64,000 bases of DNA. Origin: Cinclus cinclus. Lineage: Eukaryota; Chordata; Aves; Passeriformes; Cinclidae. Position 1 is the stretch's first letter; every line of letters begins with the position of its first letter. The notes beneath the pieces are model-generated. The model was not told where the DNA came from. It worked only from the letters and a program-made list of their open reading frames with translations, and did not search any database. The DNA is taken from positions 2,856,001 through 2,920,000 of the forward strand of contig NC_085072.1 of the NCBI RefSeq assembly GCF_963662255.1, in the 5' to 3' direction. This document shows, one piece after another, positions 41,001 to 54,900 of the stretch. The position numbers were made by a program, and so were the translations under genes.

Positions 41001-41124
41001 CTCCTTCCCTCCAGCCGCTCCAGCTCAGCCCCGATTCCTGCTCTGGCTCCCTCCCCGCGCGCTCTTTGCCGTTGGCTCATTGCTAAGGATAAATGGCGCC
41101 GGCGGCCGCCTGGGCTGCCTGGTT

Positions 41125-41236
41125 GCTTGGAATTTTTTCTTTTTTTTCCCTTTATTTTTTTAAATTTTTTTTTTACTATTTTAATATTTTTTTCTCTATT
41201 TTTTTTTGTTTTTTTTTTTTTTTTTTTTTTTTTTAA
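41125..41236 (+). repeat. T-rich low-complexity tract
   Basis: T runs broken by A or C just downstream (in the transcript) of the NFASC stop, reading as poly(A)-like on the minus strand. Confidence 0.95.
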
Positions 41237-41349
41237 GTCCTCGCTTGATTCCCTTTCCTGTCGGAGGCAGCGGCGACGGCGGCTGCCAGCGGAACCCCCG
41301 GCCGCTCCGAACCCCGTGGGTTGCGGGAGTTTTTTTCCCGGTGTTTTTG

Positions 41350-41581
41350 CTATGCCAAGGAATAAATGGCATTGACGGGGGACGTGGCCTCGGAGCTCTC
41401 ATTGCCCTCGGTCTCCTCTTTGTCCTTCTTGACCGTGTACTGGCCGATGAAGGAGCCGTCCTCGTTGAACTGGCCCTCTCCCCCTTCTCCGTAGTCCACC
41501 AAGCTGTCGTCGCTCTCCTGCTGCTTTATCGTCCCATCCAGCGAGGTCTGGCTGTTGGGAAGAGGTTTGTTGTCTTCATCG
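41350..41581 (-). CDS. NFASC: NFASC last exon: ankyrin-binding tail and stop
   Basis: 76 residues and stop TAG at 41350-41352. Reads [60 protein letters not shown] and ends [15 protein letters not shown] is the ankyrin-binding tyrosine motif whose phosphorylation blocks binding. Confidence 0.97.
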
Positions 41582-42874
41582 CTGGCAGCAGAAGACAGAC
41601 AGACACAGCAAGGGTTGAGAAACGGGGCTCAAAACCTTCCCCCAAAGGATGGAGATCCTAAATCAATCCACAGTGGGAATACGGCTCGGCAGAGCCCTCG
41701 ATAACGGGGGTTTGTCAGGGTGTGGGTGGTGAAGGTGGTTGGGATCTCTGAACACCCAATTTTGTCATTTTTCAGCTCAGAAGTTAAATTTCTTAACCTC
41801 AATTTCCTCATCTCATATTTCTTAAACTTAGATTTCCTCATCTCAGTTCCTTTACCTCATTCCCTTGATCATAATTTCTAAATCTCAGTTTCTAAATCTT
41901 AATTTATTAACCTCATTGTCTTCACCTCGATTTCTTACTCTCCATTTTTCGCCCTCAAATTCTTACTCTCAATTTCTTTAATTTCTTACCCTCAGATTCT
42001 TATTCTCAGTTTCTAAATCTCGGTGTTTCTGAACCTCGATTTCTTGCCCTTGATTTCTTAACCTCAATAGTCCACGCAAAACTTGGGTCAATGGGGTTGG
42101 ATGGACATCAGGAATATTCTTCCCTTGCCATCACTCAGATCCTTTTATTCTCAGTGTTTTATCCCTCCTTGATAACCTGGTTTAGTTCCCTGTTTTCCTT
42201 GAGGAAACAGTTTTTCCTTGAAAAAACCTGCATTTTATTCTTGGAAAAAAATGTTGTTTTTTTTTTCCTTGAAAAAATACAGTTTTTTCTCAGAAACCAC
42301 ATTTCTTCCTTGAAAAAAACACAAGAAATGAGGAGCATTGTGAGGTGACACTTTTAGGATGCCAAGTTTTGTGCAGCTTCCAAAACTCCTGGAAATTTAC
42401 CTTTCCCAGTTTATTTCTGGGCATTTTTCCTTGCTTAGTTGGGTTTTTTTTTCCCTTTCACTAAAAGCCAGGTCAGTAAATAATAAAAAATTCAACCCAA
42501 AAGGGAAAAAATAATCACTGCAAAAAATTCCTTTAAATCAAAATCTAACCAGGGAAAAGATATTTTTCCTTGGAGGGCAGGGATTGGCATCCCATAATTT
42601 GAGATATTTTGGGAAGGATGAGAGTGGATTATTCTAAATTGATATAAAAATTAATTTTTATATCAACCGTTCCTTAGTTCACGCAAAATCTGTCATGTTC
42701 TTGAAGAAGTCCCTGAAATATTTGTCCTTCCAATTCCATTCCTGCATTTTTCCAGTTTTGGTTTTTTTTTGTTTTCTTTTATTGGGTTTTTTATTTATTT
42801 ATTTTTTTAACTTGGCATTTGCCAGGCTGGCTCCAATCCATTCCTTATTTTCCTTAAAATTGGTGAAAATTTTA

Positions 42875-42912
<38 letters not shown>

Positions 42913-45900
42913 TTCCTTGGGCTCTTGAGCAGGGCAAGGAATTAATTTTCCCTCATTCCATGGGATTAATTTTCCCTCATTCCATGGGATTCATCAGCTC
43001 CCTGAAGAGGGAGAGGAATTCATGATCCCACCACGGGTTTCCTTGGATCATCGCTTTGGGAATTCAATGATAACAAAACCGCAATATTTGATACTTTCTG
43101 TTAACTTGGCATCACAACAAAAAATTAATCTGTTAGCTCTGGAAGCAGCTTTTTTTGGAGGGGGGAAAAGGAGGAAAAATTCAGTGTTGGAAGCAAGACT
43201 GGTGAGAAAGTCCCAAAAACGCTGAGTGGAGAGCGGAAAAACACGGATCCTCAATTCCCAAACTTTGGGGGGCAGCTCATCTGAATCTTGAGCCGGATCA
43301 TCCCTAACAAGGGAGATTTTTGGCACCAAATTCCTGCTGGGAACGTATTCCCAGAGAATTCCCGCTGGTTTTACCTCTCTCCAGGACTGTTTATCCCGTT
43401 AGTGCATTAGGAGGGAGCAGCGGTTTTCCATCAGCTCCTGATGGGATCTAACCCTGTTAAAATGGATTTCTGAGCCGGGCTTTAGGGAACAGGAGTGCCC
43501 AGATGGGAATCACGTGGGAAACGCTCTCCTGAATCCCATAAATCATTGGGAAGAGGGGGAGGCTGGAGCTGGAGGGAAGATTTTCAGGACCAAGAGTTGG
43601 TGGATTGGTCAGGATCCAGCAATCCCTTGTTCCCAACCCCTGGGATGCACTTTTTCTCGGAAAACAATAGTTTTTCCTTGAAAAAACACAGTTTTCCCTT
43701 GAAAATTCACTTTTTTTTGCCTTCAAAAAACACACATGCATCCCCAAGTTCAATCCTGCTCCACCAGGAGGGATCAGCAGCTGGAGTTGGAGGGGCCTGG
43801 CTGGATCTGGGGGGTACACCCAGCCCACAGAGCAATTCCAAGCAGGATCTGACTCTCCAGAAGCCCTGATGGAAGCGGGAATTAGAGGGATCTTGTTTAA
43901 TGTGTTAGGCAGGGATGTGGGAACAGGGATAGGGAAGTTTTGGCCGTGAAGAAATCAATGGGAGCAAGGAAGGAAGGAAAATAAAATTAAAAAAAAAAAA
44001 AGCGGAATGTGCCGGACTTCTGGCAGCACAAGGTCCTACCTTTCAAGAGACCTTCATGGTCCATGTGGATAGACCAGGTGAAAAGGAGGAGAAGGAATGG
44101 GAATAAAACAGAGAGAAGCAGAAAGAGCCTGATCAGAGAGAGAAATGAGGAGGTTCTGCATTCACAGGGGCAGTGCTACGACCAAAAAAATTAAAAACCG
44201 GGAATCATCGCCTCGTTATACCAAATGGGGCCTGGAGAACTGTTCCAGGTGGGATCAGACTCCTTGGGTGCCTCCAGGAAGGCATCCCAGCATGGAAAGG
44301 GCTATCCAAGAAGGGCTGGGGATGACGTCCAGGGGACAGAGGTGGCTCTGGGGTCCCGTGTGCAGCAGGACAAGGGTGGCTGGGTTCACCCCACTGTCTT
44401 GTGGGATTCCTTGGGATGTCCCTGTGGATAAACCTACACCTTCCCCGAGTTTTCCCAGAGCCTTCCTCCCTCACGAGGCTCCTGGGACAGTTCTGTCCCC
44501 TGTCGCTGCCTGCTGAGATGTCCCCTCCTGGCAAGTGGCACTGCCTGCTCTGTGTCACCTGTGCCGTTATCCTGGGTATCCTGACTGGGAATCCGGACAC
44601 TAAATCTACTCGGCTTCCCCTTCCCGGCATTCGGAGTTTCCAGCTGCCTCCCCACGGACAGCACGGAACATTTGGTATAATGAGGCACCGGCACTGGCAA
44701 GGAACGCTGTCCATGGATAACGGTCCTGGCTCGGGAAGGAGCTTCCCTGCTCGGGAACACCATTATCCCGGGATTGGAGAGATGAGATGGGATCTCGGGG
44801 TGAGGAGCTCGGAGAGCGGCATGCACAGGGCTCTGGGGACATGAGGGTGACGAGGGCACAGCAGCCATGCCATGGGGAGGAGGGGACGGGAGCCGGGATG
44901 GGCTCAATTCCTGCTCTTCCCTGAAATCCTAAATGCTGCCCCTCCCGGAACCCGGCCCCGCAATCAGCCCCGAGCTCGATCAGGAAACAGCTCCAGCCTC
45001 TGTCTTCACCTTCCCTTCTGCCTCCCAGAGGGAAAGCTCCTGGAATTCTCCTGGGAATGTTGGTGTGCCTCAGGAGCAGGGGCAAAGTCTGTGGGTTTAT
45101 TGGGTTTTTCTGTTTTGTTTTGGTTGTTTTGTGGTTTTTTTTTTTTTTGGTTTGTTCTTATTATATTGGGGTTTCCCCCCTTTGTTTATTCCATAAAAGT
45201 CAATGGACTCCATTCTGGAGTTTTATAGTTCTTCCACTGACTTCTTCCATTCCCTTAGAATGGGATTGTCCACAAACATCATAAGGATGAAGGATTCACC
45301 CCAATCCTTCCCGTTGCCTGGAAGGAAACACCCCTTGGATGGTGCTGGGGAATTTCTTCCCAAAAAAAAGTCATTCCAAGAGCTTGGATTCCCTTCAGAG
45401 TGAGGCAGGGGGCGCCTGGCCATGGATTTGATTCAGGATTGGTGGATGGGGCCAGGAGGGGCTCCAGAGAGGCAGAGCCAGGAAATCTGTGAGTGCTGCC
45501 AGAAGCTCGGCCTGGGGGAATCCCTGTGGGAATCCCTGTAGGAACCCCTGTGGGAATTCCTGTGGGAATCCCTGTGGGAATGGGGCATTTTGGGGAGTCT
45601 GGGGCGCTTCATGGAATCCTTTGGAATAAAAAAAAATCCCTCTGAAATGGAGTTTCTATGCCACTGATGAAACAAATGTGATCCCTGGTTGTGTTCCATT
45701 TCTGTTTCTGATTCATTTTATTTGCCCTAAATCCTCTGGCAGAATCTGTTCTTATTCCACCCCTTCTTGAATCCCAAAACAATTCTTCCCATGCTGGGAA
45801 TGACATGGGATTGAATGAACCCCTGGTTTAAATGAGGAGGAAAAATTCCCACTGGGTTTCAGCTCCAGCTCAGGTGGGAAAATGAATTTTAATTCTTTAA

Positions 45901-48900
45901 GGAATTCAAATTCAAATGTCCCAAAACCCCACGGCTGCCAGGTGAGCCCTGCTCCCACTCCCAGGGAATCTTGGAGAGCTGGGAATGCTTGGGAAACTCC
46001 TGTCCCTTTCTGACACATCCTGGGAGTTTTCCTGGAGGGAAAAAGACTGTTGTTCTTTAAGGTGACATTTGCGTGCAAAGAATGGGATGGAGCCGGGGAA
46101 GTCAGAGAGGTTCCAGCTGAATCCCTGCCGGAGCCCTCATGGGGGTTTTGGTGGGATTGTGTAGGGCTGGAGCACAGGAAGACCCCAAATTATTCCCATT
46201 TCCTGCTTCCAGGACTGATCCCAACAGAACTTTTGGAATTCTTCCCATGGATATTCCTTTGTGGGAAGGACCAGGACTGAGCTATGGGGTGTGACTCCAG
46301 AAAAACCCTCAGGCTGCTACAAAGTCTGGGGTTTGGAGTGATTTTTTTGGGGATTTTTTTTTTTTTGTGTCAAAAATTTCATTAGGGTCGCTCTGCTCTT
46401 GGTGGGAGCTGTCCCAGGGAGCTGATCCCAGAATCCCAACTCTGCCTGGACTGATCCCAACAGAACTTTGGGAATTTCCCCTTTAGGATACTCCAGAAAT
46501 ACCCTAAGGCTGTACGGAGTTGGGGTTTTGGGGATGTATTTTGGGATTTTACGTGTCAGAAGTTCCATTAAGGTTGGTTTACTCCTGCTGGGAGCTGTCC
46601 AAGGTCTCCAATTCCAGAATCCCAGGAAAAAGAGGCAGAACCCCACAAGCCGGTGGCTCCGGCAGCATTTTAGGAGCCGTTTCCTTCAGGAATTACTCAC
46701 AGTGGGAAGGCAGCAGGAGGAGGAAAAATAGGGGACAGGGATCGTTCCGGGGAATTTGTGGCACCACGGGGTGGGGGAGGGAGGCTGTGATGGTGGGGGA
46801 GGGGCTTATGGGGGGGTCGGGCATTCCATGGGATCCTACCTGTAGTCGAAGGATCCATCCTCCACGTTCTTGTCCTCGGGATTGAGGTGCTCGTCCTTGT
46901 TGTCCCGCACTGTGAAGGAGCAGAGCCCCCCCCCCGCCGGTTAAACCAATAAGGATTGAAAGGGTTTGGAAATGGGGAGGGACTGGGGAAAAGTCCTGGG
47001 GTGTCCCTGAGGGGGAAAAACTGCACCGGGGAGAGCTTGAATGGGGTTAAAAAGGGGTTTACAAAGGGGTTACAAAGGGATTTACAAAGGGGTTACAATG
47101 GGGTTACAAAGGGGTTACATAGGGGTTTACAAAGGGGTTACAAAGGGGTTACAAAGGGGTTACAAAGGGTTTACAAAGGGGTTACTAAGGGGTTTACAAA
47201 GGGGTTACAAAGGGATTTACAAAGGGGTTTACAAAGGGTTTACTAAGGGGTTTACAAAGGGTTTACAAAGGGATTTACAAAGGGTTTTGAAGGGGTTACA
47301 AAGGGGTTTACAAAGGGGTTACAAAGGGGTTACAAAGGGATTTACAAAGGGGTTTACAAAGAGTTTTAAAGGGGTTACAAAGGGGTTGCAAAAGCATTGC
47401 AAAGAGTTCCCCACCTCTCACCTGGATATTCCCCAGGAGTGGATGATCCCCAAGGATCCTGGATCTATTTAAACTTTGGGATTACCCATTCCCACTCTCA
47501 CCCGGCTATTCCCCACCACTGGATAATCCCCGAGGATCCTGGATTTATTGAAATTTTGGAAATTCTCACCCGGATACTTCCCGCCGCGGCTCCTCTTGAT
47601 GAAGCAGACGATGAGGAGGATGAGCACGAGGAGGGCGATGGCGCACATGAGGCCGATGAACCAGCCCTGCGTGGCGATGTCCACCTGGTTCTTGGTGTAG
47701 GCTGTGGCAAAACGGGAAAATATTCCTGAGGAATGGAGCAAACACCACGGACGGAATGCAGGAAGAGGAATTCGGGGAATTTTCTTTAGTTTGGGTGTGT
47801 GGTTGAGGGATTTGTGGGTTTTTTGGTGCTTAATTGGTGATTTTTTTGGTGGTTTGTTGATGATTTTTCTTTTTTGTGGTTTATTGTTTTTTTTTCAGTG
47901 CTTTATTGGTGATTTTTTTTGGTGGTTTATTTCTTTTGGTGCTTTATTGGTAATTTTTTGATGGTTTCTTGGTGTTTTTTTGGTGTTTTTATAGTGCTTT
48001 ATTAGTGATTTTTTTGGTGGTTTCCTGGTGGTTTTTTGGTGCTTTATTGGCAATTTTTTTGGTGGTTTATTGGTTTTTTTGGTGCTTTATTGGTGATTTT
48101 TGGTGGGGTTTTGTGGGGTTTTATTGGTGATTTTATATGGGTTCCTATGGGGTGGTTTTTTGTGTTTTCTTGGTGTTTCTTTGAGTTTTTTGTGGAGTTT
48201 TTGGTGTTTTCTTACAGTGTTTTGGTTGGTTTTGGTGGATTTTTTCCTGTGGAGGTTTTTCCTTTTGTGTGTTTTCTGGGTGGATTTGGGGTGGTTTTTA
48301 GTGGGGTTTTAGTGGCTTTTTCATGTTGTTTTTTTTTCTTTTTATAGTGGAAAACAAAATCAGTTTTACAATGAGCCACAAACAGCAAAGAGGCCCAACA
48401 AAAAGGAAAATCTGGGAAAAGGGAATTGCAGGTAAAGGTGAAGGAAGCTGGGGAAGGAATTTGATTGAATTTGCTGCATCCAAAAACTGCCCTTGGGTGT
48501 GGGAAGATCCAAGAGAAACATTCCCAAGTCCTGCTGTCCAGGGATTTTGGGCAGCACCAGTGGTTCAGGGAATTGCTGAGTTCTGAGGGTTCATTGGAAG
48601 CCTTGAACTGGGATGAACTGGGAAGAACTGGGATGAACCAGTGTCCGTGCAGAGGTGACAGAGGTGGCTCTTCTGCCACCACCACCTGGCTCCTGCTGCC
48701 TTTGGTGGCCACCGAGGGTCGCAGGGCTGGGAGGGGCCTGGTGGAAACCCCAAAGACCTGGGAATAAGTGGGAAAACCTTGGGATGACAACGGGAATGAG
48801 AACAGGAATGACAATGGGAAGGACAACAGGAATGACAACGAGAATGACAACGGGAATGAGAACAGGAATGACAATGGGAATGACAATGGGAAGGACAACA

Positions 48901-51900
48901 GGAATGACAACGAGAATGACAACGGGAATGAGAACAGGAATGACAATGGGAATGACAATGGGAAGGACAACAGGAATGACAACAGGAATGACAATGGGAA
49001 TGACAATGGGAAGGACAACAGGAATGACAAGGGGAATGACAATAGGAATGACAATAAGAATGACAAGGATTCAGCCCTTGTGTCCAGGGATCACTGGCAG
49101 CCTTGAGCTGGGATGAACTGGGATGAACTGGGTTGAACTGGAGCACAGAGGGATCTGATAGTTCCAAGTGGTTTTTTTCCCTGGAGCCAATTCCTGCTTT
49201 CCAGTACCTTCCCAAGGGTCCTGCCTGTTTATGGGATTAATTCCAGGTCTGTTCCCATCCTCCAGCTCCTGTGTCCTCCCTGCCACTCCCAGTTCACAGC
49301 TCTCCCATACACTCAGACAGAAAAATCCATGGCCTAAAAATAGCTCCAAGGCTGCCTTTTCCAGCCTCTCCTTGGAATTCAGAGAGGCAGAGGAGAAAAT
49401 AACCTTCAGCACAGTGGAGAGGCTGGATTTATCCAAGCTGAGGGAAAACTGAGGCATTCCCGGTGGGAATGTGGGAGAACCAGGGTGGCTGGGATGGGAT
49501 TGGGAATGGGGTTGGGCAGGATAGAGCTGGGAGAATCCTGAAAATCTGGAGGGAAAAAGATGGACAGAGAAAGGAGGGAACGGCCTTCCCTTAATGTGTT
49601 CAGACAGAAGGGATCTTGGAAGAGAGGCAGCGAAGGGAAAAATGGGTTGGATTGGCAAAAATTCCTAACCCACAAAATTTCTGGGATCAAACTGTGCCTA
49701 TTCCATTGGAATTGCACCCAAGAGAAGAAGTGCTGTCCTTGGGATGGAATCCAGGGAATTGCAGGAGAGCCATGACAAGGAAATTTGGATTAAAGAGGAG
49801 AATGACAAGGAGGAGAATCTTTGGTCAAGAAGTGATGCTGAACCTGGAATGATTTATGGATTTTGGGCAGCACCGAGAGGGGAAGGAGCTGCCTGATGAT
49901 TCCTTTGGCTCCAACTCTGCCAAATCCCACATTTCCTTATCCTAGCTTGAGCTCCAGAGTCCTCGAGGATGCACTTTCAGATGGAGACAATGAGACGATG
50001 ACAAAGAAATGGATTCAATTATCCGAAGGGAAGGAATCTCTGCTGGAAAGTTTGGAGATGGAAAAATTCCATGAAGAGCAATGGGATGGGATTTTTCCAG
50101 GGAGAAACAAGGGGGTCTTCAAAACATGAAATTCCAGAGAAGCCTGAGAGGAGGGATGGGGGTTGGAGCTGGGTTTGGAAAGGAGGGAGGATTTTAAACC
50201 TTGGCTCCCCAGGAGGTCACACAGGAGGATGGCGACACTGCCTGTGGGTAAGGGGGAAATTCCCATCCTTCCAAAAAAAACCAGGGGATAAATTTCATCC
50301 TTCCCAAAAAACAGGGGATAAATCCACCTTTCCGCAAAAAAGGAGAAATAAATCCACCTTTCCCAAAAAACGGGGGGGGGGGGGGGGGGGGGAATAAATC
50401 CATCATTCCCAAAAAAAGCAACACTTGAGGAGCAAATCAAAGTCCCTGCAGAGGTGGATTTGGAGTAACTGTCAGGAAGGAAGGTTTGATGCCTGTGATG
50501 TCCCAGGGGATTTTGTGATTTGCTTAAAGGTGAGGCCAACCTTAAGGGAAAACTGGAAAGCAGCTGCAGGATCTGACAGGTCCTGATTGGAATTGCAGCT
50601 GCAGAGCCTTTAAAAAAATAATTAATGATAATTTCGTGGCAGAAAATTCGTTAGCTAAGAGTCAGCCTTGACATGCCAGGAGCAGAGCTCAGCTCCATCG
50701 AGGTTTTGTCTTGAATTGCAGAAGAGATCTTTGGGTGTGAAAAGTCCCCTCTGGCTCCTGACTTGTGGGATCCTATTCCCACAGTCCCAGGATCCCTGAG
50801 GCTGGAAAATCCCTCTGGGATCATCGAGCCCAAGCTGTGGCCGATCCCCACCCTGAGCACTCAGTGCCATCTCCAGGTGCCACCTCCAGGGACGGGCACT
50901 CCAAACCTCTCTGGGCACTTCCAAGGCGTGACTGCCCTTTCCATGAGGAAATTCCTGCTCATCCAAAGACCCCAAATTCTGCCCGGCTGTCCCCTCCTCT
51001 TAGGGAGTTGTGCAGAGCCAGAAATTTCCCCTGATCCTCCTTTTTTTCCAGGTTGACCCCCTTCCCCAGCTCCCTCAGGATTTTTCAGCCCCTTCCCCAT
51101 TTCCATTCCCTTTCCTGGACACTCTTCCCAGTGTTTGGACAAGTAGAGAAACCTACTTATTTATTTAAAATTTAGCAGCTCTCCTTCTACTCAGCTATTT
51201 TTGTCATTTCCAGGTGCCCTTTGCTCCTGGGAGGAATTCTGTCGGCTTAATGAGCTGCCAGTTAATCAGGACCAAAATCAGAATTCAGCCTCCTGCAGGG
51301 GAATATTTCTTATTTATCTGCCCCCAGCCTGAAGAAACCTTTAGAACAATGATTTACAACATGCAAAAAAATATCAAAAAACCCAAACCCCCAAAACTGC
51401 TCGGTTCCTTTTTATCCAAAGCATCCCCCATGCCATAGGATTGTCAGCGGGGGCTTGGCACTTGTGTCAGCAGCATCCAGCCAGGAGAGAAATGGATGTG
51501 GAACGTTTTTTCCTGCAGGGAAGGCGACAGCTCCGTGCATCCCACAGGGCTCAGGTCAGCACCAGCCTCAATCCCGGGGACAAAGGTGGCTCCATCCCTT
51601 ATTTTCCATGAAAATATCAGTAGGAACCTCTCAATTATGGAAAATATATGCAAAGTCTTCCCAGCAGGAATCAGCCAAGGATGTTGTGCTTTTTTTCCCT
51701 GTTTCTTTTTTGTTGTTTTTTTTTTTTAAATGATTCCCGGCCACTTGCTATCCCCTTCATCACCCCTTGGATGTCAAAGTGGGGGGAAAGCAGGGGAGGA
51801 AGGAAAAGAGGCGGGTCCAGGTTGGGAATGGTTTTCCAGAGGGATGAAATGGTTATCAGAGGGATAACATTGTTATCCATAGGGATAACTCCAATTGTAG

Positions 51901-54900
51901 GGTGGGAGTTGATGGAGATTTCAGATTCAGGGTAAGATCCGGAAACAGAAACAAAATTGGGAATTTAACACAACACTGGAGCTGTTCTGGGAGAGGTCTG
52001 GGTCCAAAATCAGCTCTAATGGGATCAGAATATTCCAGGGGCTGCTGTGCCATGGATTCGCTCATTCCGGAGCCTTTTGGGGACAGAGCCGAGGGCAGCC
52101 CCAGCTGGGGTTTTGCCAGCGTTGAGCAGGGTTGGACATTCCAGCAGCACCTGGATGTGGCACCTGGGGACATGGTGGCCTTGGCAGTGCCAGGGAATGG
52201 TGGCAGAGGCTTTTCCAAATTTAATTCCATGGAATACCAGCAGCTGCCATCTGTCCCCGCCGGGGAATTGCCTGGTGACATTCCAGATTTTCTCAAAATT
52301 TTGGATGCGCACAGGGGTTGTGGGGAGCTCTGCTCCCCAGTTCCTTCAGCTCTCCCTGGCTGGGAACCCCATTTTCCTTTTGCTATTCCCAGCAGAGCCC
52401 AGAAATTGCCAGAGCTTCCCGTGCCACAAATGGAGCCAAGCAAAACCATTTTAATTCCTTGGAAATCCCCAGCTCTACCTACAGCACAGTCAGGGAGGCT
52501 GCCCCATTTCCTGCTCCACAGAATTCCAGCAGAGTGGAACTGACAGGAGCTGTGCACAGATCCCTATGGAAAATCTCCGCGTGTATATGAAGGGATTTAA
52601 GGATGTTTGGAATTACTGGGAATCATAGGGAAGGAACGGCAGAGTTTTACAAATGTACAAAACTCCTGGGGGACAAAGGAGGGGAATGCCTGGAGCCAGG
52701 TGGGAAATGGGGGAATCCACAACAAGGAACATGTGGAAACCACACGGATACAAAGCCTGGAAAACTCCACACGAAGTGCCAAAGGAAACATCCCAGGACT
52801 ATGGAAATCCCTAGGGATACTCTTGTGCCAACACATTCCCACTCCCAATCCTTTATCCCATCAGTGACATCTTGTCCCCCAGAGTCCCAACGCGCAAGCA
52901 GAGGCTGTGACAACATGAACGCGCTCTTCTCCCTTTCCTTCATTCCAAGGAATCCCCATCCCGAGGGATCCCCATCCAAACGGATCTCCATCCCTTCCTG
53001 GGTTGAGAAATGCCGAGAGCAGAGGGTGGCAGGATGAGGGATTTCCATGCAGCTGTGGCCAAAGCACCATGGGGATGGCTGGGCCATGCCGGGGACATGC
53101 CGGGGACACTCTGGGGTCACGCGGCCGCCGCCTGTCTCACCTGAGCTGGTGGTAAAGGTAATGTACGAGTGCTCGCTGGGGTGGGACCATATGGGGAACA
53201 CCCACAGCTTGTACATCATCCCCGGCGTCAGATCCGCCAGCTGCACCGAGGACGGGCCCTGAGCTTTAACGGGGATTGATTTCTCTGTCTTGTTACCTGG
53301 GGAACAGAAACCGCACATCAAACCCCGCCCTGACACCCCACGGGGACACTGGGGACACTGCGGCCCAGGCGTGGGGCTGGCCGGGAGTGACGCGGCTCCT
53401 GGGACAGGGAGCTGCTGGTTTGGGGTCGGTACCGAGCCAAGGAGCTGCTGGTTTGGGGTCATTTCCTGAGCTGAGGAGCTGCTGGTTTGGGGTCAGTGCT
53501 CTGGGGACAAGGAGCTGCTGGTTTGGGATCATTTCCCAAACTAAGGAGCTGCTGGTTTGGGATTATTACTCTGGGGACAAGGATCTACCAGTCTGGGGTC
53601 AGTACTCTGGGGACAAGGAGCTGCTGGTTTGGGATCATTTCCCAAACCAAGGAAATGCTGGTTTGGGATTATTACTCTGGGGACAAGGAGTTCCTGGTTT
53701 GGGATTGGTACCAACCCAAGGAGCTGCTGGCTTGGGGTCACTACCCCAGGGACAAGGAGGTGCTGGGCTCGATACCCACTGAGAATTGTGGCTTTGAGGT
53801 TTTGTTCCTTCAAATGCCACCAGAAAGGGGTGGACAACCACAGCTGTCCAGGAAGGGCTGAAATCTCCAAGATTTTGTCCCTCAGCCAGACCATGGAGAG
53901 GGAATCCCAAGGGATTGGTGCTGCTGCATGGATTGAGCACCTGGGCTTGTTCCTTGTGCCTCCCAGTGACTGGGAAAAAATAGGGGTGGGTTGGGAGCTG
54001 GGATGTTTAGGATTTAGGGCCTGGCAAGATCATGCATATCCTGAAATATGGGAATTTCAGAGACTGGTTTTGCACAGGGAATCACTTCAAGGATAATTCA
54101 AGGTCATCTCCTAAGGGAAGCTGGAATGGCCAGGAGGGGTCTCCTGCCTGGAATTACAATTTCAGGGATTCCAGACCTGCACAGCAGTGGATGCAAGGGT
54201 TGGGAAATAAACTCAGGGATGAGCAGCAGCTGGCACTGCCTCTTCAGAAACCCCAAACCAAACAACAGCACAAAAACCTCTCCCTAAACCGGCACCAAAC
54301 CCGGAGATCCCGGCTCTGCTTCCAGCCTAGGACAGAGCTGTACAATGCTAAGAGACACCGAGGAGGAGGTTTGGGGATCTTAGAGGATTCTGCCAACTCC
54401 AGGTTCAGGAATCCCATCTTCCAATTCCCATCAATTTCGCTTCCTTCTGTTTCCCACCTCTTTCCATCGACCGCAACTCAACATTCCCAAAGATCGTCAA
54501 ACCCCACGGCCGTCGGCGCACGGAGAGGAAACCCCTCAAGAACCACCTCTGATCCACCCCAAACACCACAGCCATGATGCTTTGCCCTCCCGTTTTTCAC
54601 AGCTGGTTGTGGAATCATGGAATTAAATCCAAGGAAAAGTCGGGAGCTGGCAGGATCTCTAAGGGCAGCGCCACCCCGTAGAGTCCCCACGCGATCTGAT
54701 GCTTACTGGTGATATACTTAACCACAAAGTCAGTTCCTGCCGAGAAATTGTGGCTCCAGGTGATGTTTGCCCAGTTACTGTTTGCCATGGCTCTGATGTC
54801 CCATATGGACGATCCATTGGCGGCTGGGGGACAGGTTAGAACACGAGTTAGTGTTGAGTGGGGTTAGGCCCGGCCCAGAGCTCAAAGCTCGTGAAAATCT

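Larger units (their letters stand above)
35370..41349 (-). other. NFASC: NFASC 3' UTR (proposed)
   Basis: Begins after the NFASC stop codon and runs to the AATAAA at 35388-35393. Non-coding throughout; contains T/A-rich tracts and three minisatellites (35908-36505, 38512-38725, 40625-41000). Extent is inferred from the first convincing distal poly(A) signal and the known long UTR of this gene, not from transcript data. Confidence 0.5.
41582..46839. other. NFASC: NFASC introns around the RSLE microexon
   Basis: Holds a pyrimidine-rich region (41740-42085), a T run of about 33 nt (42877-42909), the microexon at 44040, a 15-bp repeat (45515-45585) and a tandem duplication (46205-46610). No other in-phase exon was recognised. 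Confidence 0.6.
47702..53140. other. NFASC: NFASC intron upstream of the transmembrane exon
   Basis: 5.4 kb with the T/G and 12-bp arrays, a 33-bp array ending in a G run, and a CR1 fragment (50790). Remainder is plain sequence without recognised exons. Confidence 0.6.

Noticed and set aside
43365..43390. Alternative 12-nt microexon (TCCTGGAGAGAG between AG and GT) in the NFASC intron
   Set aside because: Splice dinucleotides fit, but it would code Ser-Pro-Gly-Glu. The site at 44040-44051 codes exactly RSLE in phase.
47041..47472. Frame of 143 codons with Gly-Leu-Gln-Arg-type repeats
   Set aside because: Translation of the TTACAAAGGGG array within an NFASC intron.
48212..49215. Frames of 216-284 codons with Ser/Phe/Leu or Cys/His/Ser repeats
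   Set aside because: Reverse translation of the 12-bp GGAATGACAACG array plus T/G-rich DNA.
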